DNA from: Pseudomonadota bacterium
GTDB lineage: Bacteria; Pseudomonadota; Gammaproteobacteria; Pseudomonadales; Oceanobacteraceae
DNA length: 5,889 nt
Assembly: GCA_023399105.1 (NCBI GenBank)
Contig: JAEWQT010000296.1
Location: 1 to 5,889 of the forward strand
Direction of reading: 5' to 3'
This document shows positions 1 to 4,680 of this stretch, one piece after another. A program made the position numbers and the translations under genes. How positions within the stretch are numbered: position 1 is the first letter of the stretch; each line of letters begins with the position of its first letter. The notes under the pieces are model-generated. The model was not told the origin of the DNA and made no database searches. It saw nothing but the letters and a program-made list of their open reading frames with translations.

Positions 1-261
1 GTGTTAATGGTGTCCCACGACCTGCACCTGGTGATGGCCGCCACCGATGAAGTGATCTGTCTGAATGGCCATGTGTGCTGTTCCGGCCATCCGGATCAGG
101 TATCCATTAATCCGGCCTATATCCAGCTGTTTGGTATGCGTCCCGACAAAACCCCGCTGGCCCACTACACCCATCATCACGACCATCAGCATTGTGCCGG
201 TGGTCATGGCCAGGCCTCACCACTGGCGCCACCAGCCTACGGAGCCATCCGCCATGATTGA
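1..261 (+). CDS. znuC: Zinc ABC transporter ATP-binding protein ZnuC (3' part)
   Basis: This is the C-terminal 86 residues of the cytoplasmic ATPase that powers the ZnuABC high-affinity zinc importer; the start, Walker A, signature and Walker B motifs lie upstream of the window. The visible part opens with the H-loop (switch histidine in [20 protein letters not shown], residues 3-22 of the fragment), followed by the CCSG stretch typical of ZnuC. The last ~32 residues form a His-rich tail ([15 protein letters not shown], residues 55-69) with seven histidines and a cysteine, as in many ZnuC proteins; a zinc-binding role is inferred. Its stop overlaps the znuB start by 8 bases, indicating translational coupling in one operon. 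Zur control is expected for this family, but the operator would lie upstream of the window. The identification rests on the H-loop context and on the znuB neighbour. Confidence 0.93.
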   Translation: MLMVSHDLHLVMAATDEVICLNGHVCCSGHPDQVSINPAYIQLFGMRPDKTPLAHYTHHHDHQHCAGGHGQASPLAPPAYGAIRHD

Positions 262-1057
262 TTTTTGGTGGCTGATGCCATTAACCGCTGGTCTGTTACT
301 GGCCCTGATTGCCGGTCCGCTGGGCAGTTTTGTGGTGTGGCGGCGCATGGCCTTCTTTGGCGACACCCTCGCCCACGGCGCCCTGCTCGGCATCACACTG
401 GGCGTACTCACCGACATCAACCTGACGCTGGCGCTGATTCTCGGTTCGCTGCTGCTGGCGTTATTGTTGGTACCACTGGAACAGCGGGCACGGCTATCGT
501 CGGACACCTTGCTGGGCATTGTGTCACACAGCACGCTGGCCATCGGCCTGGTGACCCTGAGCCTGACCCAGGGTATCCGGGTCGACTTAATGGGCTATTT
601 GTTTGGTGATCTGTTGGCCGTACAAACCGTGGATGTGCTATGGATTGCCGGTGCCGGTGCCTTGTTGCTGGGGTTATTAATCTGGCAATGGCAGGCGCTG
701 CTGGCCATTACCGTCAGCCCCGAGCTGGCCGCCATCGACGGCTACCCGGTGCAACGGCTGAAATTATTGCTGCTGCTGATGCTGGCTGTACTGGTGGCGC
801 TGGCGATGAAGGTGGTGGGCATTCTGCTGGTCAGCGCCTTGCTGATTATTCCTCCAGCCATCGCCCGCGCCAGCGCCCGCAGCCCGCTGCAAATGGCTGT
901 ACTGGCCAGCATCAGCGGCATGCTGGCGGTACTGATCGGTATGTGGGCCTCGTTTCATTGGGATACGCCGGCCGGCCCCAGCGTGGTGGTCGCAGCAACG
1001 GCGCTGTTTGTACTCAGCCTGCTGCTGCAACCCTGGCTGAACCGGCGCGCCGGCTGA
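254..1057 (+). CDS. znuB: Zinc ABC transporter permease ZnuB
   Basis: ZnuB is the inner-membrane permease of the ZnuABC zinc importer and belongs to the ABC-3 metal permease family (with relatives for Mn and Fe). The protein is 267 residues, close to the usual ~260. It is almost entirely hydrophobic, with about seven to eight membrane segments. Family landmarks are visible: [17 protein letters not shown] at residues 30-46, [18 protein letters not shown] at 82-99, the [11 protein letters not shown] block after that, and the late [15 protein letters not shown] segment. I chose the ATG at 254 because it gives the normal family length and N-terminus and overlaps the znuC stop by 8 bases; the in-frame ATG at 65 would add 63 non-membrane residues lying inside znuC. 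No further + strand gene follows before the convergent engB, so znuB appears to be the last gene of the operon. Zinc rather than manganese specificity is inferred from the ZnuC-like partner. Confidence 0.95.
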   Translation: MIDFWWLMPLTAGLLLALIAGPLGSFVVWRRMAFFGDTLAHGALLGITLGVLTDINLTLALILGSLLLALLLVPLEQRARLSSDTLLGIVSHSTLAIGLVTLSLTQGIRVDLMGYLFGDLLAVQTVDVLWIAGAGALLLGLLIWQWQALLAITVSPELAAIDGYPVQRLKLLLLLMLAVLVALAMKVVGILLVSALLIIPPAIARASARSPLQMAVLASISGMLAVLIGMWASFHWDTPAGPSVVVAATALFVLSLLLQPWLNRRAG

Positions 1058-1072
1058 GCTCCAGCGGCAGGC

Positions 1073-1113
1073 AAAAAAAGACCCGGTCGCCATTGGGGGC
1101 AAACGACCGGGTC
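1073..1113 (-). terminator. Strong intrinsic terminator, minus strand
   Basis: Read on the minus strand, a perfect 10-bp stem (GACCCGGTCG at 1113-1104 pairing with CGACCGGGTC at 1089-1080) encloses a 14-nt loop and is followed at once by seven T (1079-1073). On the + strand the hairpin is followed by AACTTCGG, so it should not act as an intrinsic terminator for znuB. It lies about 180 bases beyond the engB stop and downstream of another engB terminator at ~1226-1256. It could therefore end a separate minus-strand transcript, or be a back-up terminator for engB. Confidence 0.85.
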
Positions 1114-1191
1114 AACTTCGGATCATTGGGGAAGTACCGAAGAAACTGTCTGAGAAGCACCGGAGACGGATAACCGGACAGTCCACAGACC
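1073..1191 (-). ncRNA. Putative intergenic small RNA downstream of engB
   Basis: This candidate of about 119 nt is defined by a sigma70-like promoter (-35 TTCACC, -10 TATAGT on the minus strand, 1198-1227) and the strong intrinsic terminator ending at 1073. The transcript would contain a 5' region with a possible ACTGTC/GACAGT pairing (1182-1177 with 1150-1145). A middle hairpin has a 6-bp CTTCGG/CCGAAG stem (1142-1137 with 1121-1116), and the terminator hairpin follows. The loops of the last two hairpins both contain CCCCAATG (1131-1124 and 1098-1091), a C-rich sequence of the sort that can pair with Shine-Dalgarno regions. No convincing reading frame fits; the open frame crossing it runs backwards into znuB. 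The gap beside the 3' end of engB is where Spot 42 (E. coli) and ErsA (Pseudomonas) sit, but this candidate runs in the same direction as engB, whereas spf faces it, so homology is not claimed. The alternative is simply a tandem engB terminator region. Confidence 0.45.
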
Positions 1192-1197
1192 AGAATG

Positions 1198-1227
1198 ACT
1201 ATAGCCTCTGATCCCGGATTTGGTGAA
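1198..1227 (-). promoter_or_regulatory. Candidate sigma70 promoter for the putative sRNA
   Basis: On the minus strand, TTCACC (1227-1222, four of six matches to the -35 consensus) is separated by 18 bases from TATAGT (1203-1198, five of six matches to the -10 consensus). The predicted start is a G near 1191. The -35 overlaps the end of the engB terminator, so the promoter begins exactly where engB transcription should stop. The match is fair rather than strong, and the pairing with the terminator at 1073 is what makes it credible. Confidence 0.4.
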
Positions 1228-1256
1228 AAAATCACCAATTTCATGGTGATTTTTCT
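1226..1256. terminator. Bidirectional terminator between convergent znuB and engB
   Basis: ATCACCA (1231-1237), a 6-base loop ATTTCA, and TGGTGAT (1244-1250) form a 7-bp stem. Five A precede it (1226-1230) and TTTTCTT follows it. On the + strand this serves znuB, about 170 bases after its stop. On the minus strand it serves engB, 40 bases after its stop, with a run of six T. An overlapping alternative hairpin, TTGGTGA (1220-1226) with TCACCAA (1232-1238), shares the central TCACCA arm. Confidence 0.75.
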
Positions 1257-1290
1257 TAATGAAAACCCTTGTCGCTATAGAATTGACCGA

Positions 1291-1944
1291 TCAATCAGCA
1301 AGCGCCTGATCGTCATTAACAGCGTCTGCCGCGGGCGGTACCAACCAGCTGTTCAAACGCTGTTGCAATAATTGCAGCCCTTCACCGTTATGCGATGAAT
1401 AAATCTGCACACTGACCAGATCCCCCAGGCTGGCAACGGCTTTTTGCACATCCAGCAGAGTGGTTTTGGCCGGGCCGCGTTTCAGCTTATCGGCCTTGGT
1501 CAGCAGAATATGCAAAGGCAGCTGCGAACGTTGCGCCCAGCGCACCATGGCCATATCGAACTCTTTCAGGGGGTGGCGGATATCCATCAGCAACACCAAC
1601 CCCACCAGGGCATCGCGGCGGGTCAGGTAGTTATCCAGTTCTTTCTGCCACTCGTTTTTCACGTCCAGCGGCACTTTGGCAAAGCCGTAACCGGGCAGGT
1701 CGACCAGCGCCAGCGGTTCTTCGCCAATCTGGAAATAGTTAATTAACTGAGTACGACCGGGTGTTTTACTGGTGCGCGCCAGTTTACTGTTACCGGTCAG
1801 GCGGTTTAGTGCACTGGACTTACCGGCATTGGAACGGCCGGCAAAGGCAACTTCACGCAGAATTTCCGGCGGACACTGACTCAGCTTGGCCGCACTTTTG
1901 AGGAAGCGAGTCTTGGTATAGGTCAAGGATTGATGGTTAGACAT
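1291..1944 (-). CDS. engB: Ribosome biogenesis GTP-binding protein EngB (YihA/YsxC)
   Basis: EngB is a TrmE-Era-EngA-EngB-Septin family GTPase needed for late assembly of the 50S ribosomal subunit; it acts in the cytoplasm and is usually essential. The protein has 217 residues, normal for the family. The GTPase motifs are intact and in order: G1/P-loop GRSNAGKSS at residues 36-44, the switch I region with TSKTPGRTQ at 58-66, G3 DLPGYG at 82-87, G4 TKAD at 149-152, and the G5-like SSHNGEG near residue 190. The N-terminal YTKTRFLKSAAKLSQCP and the AFAGRSNAGKSSALN block are characteristic of EngB rather than Era or Der. The start at 1944 gives a normal N-terminus, though the upstream Shine-Dalgarno is weak. 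It is divergent from the cytochrome genes and convergent with znuB. In Pseudomonas and E. coli polA lies beyond the engB 3' end, whereas here znuB does. Confidence 0.97.
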   Translation of the reverse strand: MSNHQSLTYTKTRFLKSAAKLSQCPPEILREVAFAGRSNAGKSSALNRLTGNSKLARTSKTPGRTQLINYFQIGEEPLALVDLPGYGFAKVPLDVKNEWQKELDNYLTRRDALVGLVLLMDIRHPLKEFDMAMVRWAQRSQLPLHILLTKADKLKRGPAKTTLLDVQKAVASLGDLVSVQIYSSHNGEGLQLLQQRLNSWLVPPAADAVNDDQALAD

Positions 1945-1956
1945 AGGGTAAACGTA

Positions 1957-1986
1957 ATGACCGTCCGGAAATTAATGTTATATAAT
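1957..1986 (+). promoter_or_regulatory. Candidate sigma70 promoter for the cytochrome c5-c4 unit
   Basis: A perfect TATAAT -10 lies at 1981-1986, with ATGACC (1957-1962, four of six matches to the -35 consensus) 18 bases upstream. The predicted start is near 1993, giving a leader of about 86 nt before the cytochrome c5 start. The -10 is convincing and the -35 is moderate. I saw no FNR/Anr-type site (TTGAT-N4-ATCAA) beside it. Confidence 0.55.
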
Positions 1987-2011
1987 GCCGACCCTTGCGG
2001 ATGACGCCGCC

Positions 2012-2020
2012 ATTCTACCA
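2012..2020 (-). promoter_or_regulatory. Candidate extended -10 promoter for engB
   Basis: On the minus strand TGGTAGAAT (2020-2012) fits the extended -10 pattern TGnTAnAAT, which can work without a good -35; none is seen at the expected distance. Transcription would start near 2005 and give an engB leader of about 60 nt. It would face the + strand promoter at 1957-1986, with the two start points about 12 bases apart and the transcripts overlapping. Confidence 0.3.
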
Positions 2021-2078
2021 CAGAGCAGTGCATCCCGGACCAAGCTGTTTACCAACCGGAACAGGCAGAGAGAATCCA

Positions 2079-2375
2079 ATGAAAAAACTGGCTGTGATGG
2101 CTGCCGCACTGGCAGCATTGAGCACTCATGCGCAGGCCTTTGATGTGGCTGCGAAGTACCAGCAATCGTGCGGCGTATGTCACGCCAACGCCGTTGCCGG
2201 CGCACCGAAATCCTTCGATAAAGCCGCCTGGGAACCCCGCCTGAGCAAAGGTATGGACACTCTGGTTGCCAGCGTCACCAATGGTCTGAATGCCATGCCG
2301 CCGCGCGGTTTGTGTATGGATTGTACCGCTGATCAGTACAAGCAACTGATCAACTACATGGCCACGCCCAAGTAA
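2079..2375 (+). CDS. Cytochrome c5-type monoheme cytochrome
   Basis: This is a small exported c-type cytochrome of the c5 family, an electron carrier between the bc1 complex or other donors and terminal oxidases. The 98-residue precursor has a signal peptide (MKKLAVMAAALAALSTHAQA, cleavage after Ala20), leaving ~78 mature residues. The heme attachment motif is CGVCH at 31-35, with His35 as proximal ligand. The segment AMPPRGLCMDC (72-82) supplies the distal ligand Met73 and the Cys79/Cys82 pair that forms a disulfide in c5 proteins (MPPxGxCxxC is the family hallmark). The ATG at 2079 follows a purine-rich AGGCAGAGAGA; the in-frame ATG at 1995 would place the signal peptide internally. Cytochrome c4 follows 46 bases later, the same pairing as Azotobacter cycB/cycA and the Pseudomonas c4 locus. 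Heme attachment by the Ccm system and oxidation of the Cys pair, perhaps by the nearby DsbA, are inferences. Confidence 0.9.
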   Translation: MKKLAVMAAALAALSTHAQAFDVAAKYQQSCGVCHANAVAGAPKSFDKAAWEPRLSKGMDTLVASVTNGLNAMPPRGLCMDCTADQYKQLINYMATPK

Positions 2376-2421
2376 GCCGTGCCTGGCTGTAGTCTAAGAA
2401 TTCACTTATAACCTGGACCTG

Positions 2422-3027
2422 ATGATGAAAAACCTGTTGATTAGCCTGATCGTTTCCGCCGGACTGATGTCCGTTGCTCACGCTGGTGATGCCGAAGCCG
2501 GTAAAGCAAAATCTGCGACCTGTGCCGCCTGTCACGGTGCTGACGGCAACAGCCTGGCCCCGACCTTCCCGAAAATTGCCGGTCAGGGCGAGCGTTACCT
2601 GGTTAAACAAATGAAAGACATCCGTGATGGCCGTCGCAACGTACCGGAAATGGTACCGTTCGTTATGGGCCTGAGCGATCAGGACATCGCCGACATTTCA
2701 GCCCACTTTGCGGCCCAGACCCCGACTGCCGGTGGCGCCAAAGAAGAACTGGTAGAACTGGGTGAGCGTGTTTACCGGGGTGGTATTGAAGAGCGCGGCA
2801 TTCCGGCCTGTATCGCTTGTCATGGCCCGAACGGTAATGGCATCGAACCAGCCATGTTCCCGCGTCTGGCTGGCCAGCATGCTACCTACACCGTGACCCA
2901 GCTGAACAAGTTCAGCATGAACGAGCGTCAAAACGACGGCGACACCCGTCTGATGCGCGATATTGCCTACCGTATGCACGCCACCGAAATCGAAGCGGTT
3001 GCGTCTTACATTGAAGGTCTGCGTTAA
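2422..3027 (+). CDS. cc4: Diheme cytochrome c4
   Basis: Cytochrome c4 is a periplasmic two-domain diheme electron carrier that feeds terminal oxidases such as cbb3-type oxidase. The 201-residue precursor carries a signal peptide (cleavage after Ala21, mature start GDAEAGKAK). Domain 1 has CAACH at 34-38 with His38 as ligand; Met77, in PEMVPF, is the likely distal ligand by comparison with remembered P. stutzeri c4. Domain 2 has CIACH at 130-134 and Met178 in DTRLMRDIA. Other c4 signatures are FPKIAGQGERYLVKQ in domain 1 and its repeat FPRLAGQHATYTVTQL in domain 2, reflecting the family's internal duplication, and LSDQDIADISAHF. The loop before Met77 is shorter than in P. stutzeri c4. Two adjacent ATG codons (2422, 2425) could both serve as start; neither has a strong Shine-Dalgarno. 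It is the last gene of the cytochrome unit and is followed by a strong terminator. Confidence 0.95.
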   Translation: MMKNLLISLIVSAGLMSVAHAGDAEAGKAKSATCAACHGADGNSLAPTFPKIAGQGERYLVKQMKDIRDGRRNVPEMVPFVMGLSDQDIADISAHFAAQTPTAGGAKEELVELGERVYRGGIEERGIPACIACHGPNGNGIEPAMFPRLAGQHATYTVTQLNKFSMNERQNDGDTRLMRDIAYRMHATEIEAVASYIEGLR

Positions 3028-3039
3028 TCTGCGCAGTAT

Positions 3040-3065
3040 AAAAAGCGGCTTCGGCCGCTTTTTTT
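3040..3065 (+). terminator. Intrinsic terminator after cytochrome c4
   Basis: AGCGGC (3044-3049) and GCCGCT (3054-3059) form a stable stem closed by a TTCG tetraloop, preceded by five A and followed by a seven-T run (3059-3065). It lies 12 bases after the cytochrome c4 stop and separates the cytochrome unit from dsbA. Confidence 0.95.
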
Positions 3066-3174
3066 ATCGCTGTAATTTACACAACGCTCTGTCCCGGACC
3101 ACGCCACAGTTACTGCATGGCCGACACTGAACCTTTGTGTAAGAATGCAGACCAATAACAATCTGATAAACCGA

Positions 3175-3180
3175 TGGAGT
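3175..3180 (+). promoter_or_regulatory. Ribosome binding site that fixes the dsbA start
   Basis: TGGAGT here has a GGAG core six bases before the ATG at 3186. The in-frame ATG at 3174 overlaps this site and would add four residues (MELS) before the signal peptide, so 3186 is preferred. Confidence 0.75.
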
Positions 3181-3185
3181 TATCC

Positions 3186-3824
3186 ATGCTGTCTAAGCTG
3201 ATCCAGTGGTTCGCCGCTGCCACCCTGCTGTTCTCAGTGACCGCCCAGGCTGAATTCCAGCCCGGCCAACATTACAAAGTGCTGCCGCAACCGGTAACCG
3301 TGCCCGCCGATGGTCGTGTGCATGTTGAAGAAGCCTTCTGGTATGGCTGCCCGGCCTGCTTCCGCCTGGAAGATTTCCTGACTCCATGGAAAAAGAACCT
3401 GCCGGCGGATGTACAGTTTACCGGCGTACCTGCCATGCTTGGCCGCACCTGGATCGCCCACGCCCAGCTTTATTATGTGGCCGATGTACTGGGTGTAGGG
3501 GAACAGGTACATAGCGAGATATTCCGTACGTATCATCTGGAACGCCAGCCACTGGTGCGCCGTGCAGATCAGCGCAACTTTCTGGTTGAGAAAGCCGGCA
3601 TCAGTGCCGCTGACTTTGATAAAGCCTACGAATCCTTCGCGGTTAAAACCCGCATTAAACAAGCCGATCAGCGCATCCGCGCCTTTGGTATCATCGGTGT
3701 ACCGGCGCTGATCGTGCAAGGCAAATACGTGGTGGATTCCGCCAGTGCCGGCAGCATGGAACAGATGCTGAAAGTGGCCGATCACCTGATCGCACTGGAA
3801 CGCGCCGCTCTTAAAGGCAAATGA
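3186..3824 (+). CDS. dsbA: Periplasmic thiol:disulfide oxidoreductase DsbA, CPAC active site
   Basis: DsbA donates disulfide bonds to newly exported proteins and is reoxidised by membrane DsbB. The 212-residue precursor has a signal peptide (cleavage after Ala22, mature start EFQPGQHYKVL) and a thioredoxin fold with inserted helical domain. The active site follows EEAFWYG: Cys55-Pro56-Ala57-Cys58. Glu49, six residues before the first cysteine, matches the buried glutamate of E. coli DsbA, and the cis-proline loop is GVPALIV with Pro173. The unusual feature is Ala57, where E. coli and P. aeruginosa DsbA have His (CPHC). In E. coli DsbA, changes at that histidine make the enzyme less oxidising, so its redox behaviour may differ (inference). 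No clear promoter was found in the 158-base gap after the upstream terminator, although one must exist there. The next gene starts within the dsbA stop (ATGA overlap). Family membership is certain; the physiological role as main DsbA comes from gene order. Confidence 0.94.
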   Translation: MLSKLIQWFAAATLLFSVTAQAEFQPGQHYKVLPQPVTVPADGRVHVEEAFWYGCPACFRLEDFLTPWKKNLPADVQFTGVPAMLGRTWIAHAQLYYVADVLGVGEQVHSEIFRTYHLERQPLVRRADQRNFLVEKAGISAADFDKAYESFAVKTRIKQADQRIRAFGIIGVPALIVQGKYVVDSASAGSMEQMLKVADHLIALERAALKGK

Positions 3825-4615
3825 GCGATTTCTGCACCCTGCAGGAATTTACGGCGGCGCCCCGCGCCGCCAACACCCTTCGTTTACTCTCTTTCAATAT
3901 TCAGGTCGGCATTCAGACCGCCGCCTACCATCATTACCTGCTGCGCAGCTGGCAGCATATCCTGCCGGCACGCGGGCGGGATCTGGCCCTGCAGCGCATT
4001 GCCGGTCTGGTACAACATTTTGATCTGGTCGCCCTGCAGGAAGCCGATGCCGGCAGCTGGCGCAGCCGCCAACAGAATCAGGTCTCACGACTGGCGGAAG
4101 AAGCCGGATTTCCGCATTGGTATCAACAGGTTAACCGCAACCTTGGGCAGTTTGCTCAGCACAGTAACGGGGTTTTAACCCGCTTACCGGCGGTGCAGGT
4201 CGAGCAGTTCCAACTGCCGGGATTATTACCCGGACGCGGCTTAATGCTGCTGACCTTTGGCGAGGGGAACGATGCCTTAACCGTGGCCATTACGCATCTG
4301 GCGCTGGGCAAGCGCACCCAGTTCGGCCAGCTGGAATTCCTGTGCGAAAAAGTCCAGCACGCCAAACATCTGGTGATTATGGGCGACCTGAATCAGGAAG
4401 CCGAAATACTGTTGCGCCACAGCCCGCTGCAGCATCTGAACCTGCATCCGCTCATGGCCCGCGCCACCTACCCCAGCTGGCGTCCGCAACGTGGCCTGGA
4501 CCATATCCTGTTGTCCGATTCTATTGCCCTGCAGCGTATTGCCGTTATTGACCATCCGCTGTCGGATCATTTGCCCGTAGCGGCAGAAATAATCCTGCCG
4601 GGGCAGTCCGGCTGA
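3821..4615 (+). CDS. Endonuclease/exonuclease/phosphatase (EEP) superfamily protein
   Basis: This 264-residue protein has the DNase I-like metal-dependent phosphodiesterase fold, whose members cleave phosphodiester or phosphomonoester bonds in DNA, RNA, inositol phosphates or lipids. All core motifs are present in order: SFNIQVG (Asn26) and LQEAD (Glu74) for metal binding, HSNGVLTR at 114-121, THLALG (His159), GDLN (Asp189, Asn191), LDHIL (Asp227) and the terminal SDHLPV (Asp249, His250). The active site therefore appears intact. There is no signal peptide or membrane segment, so it is probably cytoplasmic. Its ATG overlaps the dsbA TGA by four bases, so translation is coupled to an exported-protein gene. 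A similar gene lies between dsbA and a GGDEF gene in Pseudomonas (PA5488 position, from memory). The substrate cannot be deduced. The superfamily assignment is firm and the function is unknown. Confidence 0.88.
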   Translation: MSDFCTLQEFTAAPRAANTLRLLSFNIQVGIQTAAYHHYLLRSWQHILPARGRDLALQRIAGLVQHFDLVALQEADAGSWRSRQQNQVSRLAEEAGFPHWYQQVNRNLGQFAQHSNGVLTRLPAVQVEQFQLPGLLPGRGLMLLTFGEGNDALTVAITHLALGKRTQFGQLEFLCEKVQHAKHLVIMGDLNQEAEILLRHSPLQHLNLHPLMARATYPSWRPQRGLDHILLSDSIALQRIAVIDHPLSDHLPVAAEIILPGQSG

Positions 4616-4637
4616 TTTCACCAGCGTCAACATCGCC

Positions 4638-4643
4638 TATACT
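4638..4643 (+). promoter_or_regulatory. Possible -10 element upstream of the GGDEF gene
   Basis: TATACT matches the -10 consensus at five of six positions and lies 37 bases before the start codon. The best -35 at 17 bases is ATTTCA (4615-4620), only three of six matches, overlapping the end of the EEP gene. It may allow separate expression of the GGDEF gene from the dsbA unit. No terminator is seen in the 65-base gap, so read-through from dsbA is equally possible. Confidence 0.3.
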
Positions 4644-4680
4644 ATACCCACATTTTTATGGCTTAACTGCGGGGAAACCG

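Noticed and set aside
1014..1244. A 76-codon minus-strand reading frame across the znuB-engB gap
   Set aside because: It starts inside the engB terminator, runs into the znuB coding region, has no ribosome binding site, and its sequence looks like translated hairpins rather than a protein.
1282..1295. ATTGA-CCGA-TCAAT palindrome resembling an FNR/Anr site at the engB stop codon
   Set aside because: The spacing between TTGA and TCAA is four bases instead of six, and it sits at the 3' end of engB, far from any promoter for the cytochromes.
1995..2078. An earlier in-frame ATG for the cytochrome c5 gene
   Set aside because: It would place 28 extra residues before a clear signal peptide, and it lies at the predicted transcription start. 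The ATG at 2079 has a purine-rich site before it.
2407..2412. TATAAC as a -10 for a separate cytochrome c4 promoter
   Set aside because: There is no acceptable -35 at 16-18 bases, and the start would fall only a few bases before the ATG, leaving no leader. Co-transcription with cytochrome c5 is simpler.
2033..3101. Ten-base sequence TCCCGGACCA present in both the cytochrome c5 leader (2033-2042) and the dsbA leader (3092-3101)
   Set aside because: Several 10-base repeats are expected by chance in a window this size, and there is no shared position relative to promoter or start codon.
4592..4606. CTGCC-GG-GGCAG hairpin at the end of the EEP gene as a terminator
   Set aside because: The loop is too small and no T-run follows; it lies within coding sequence.
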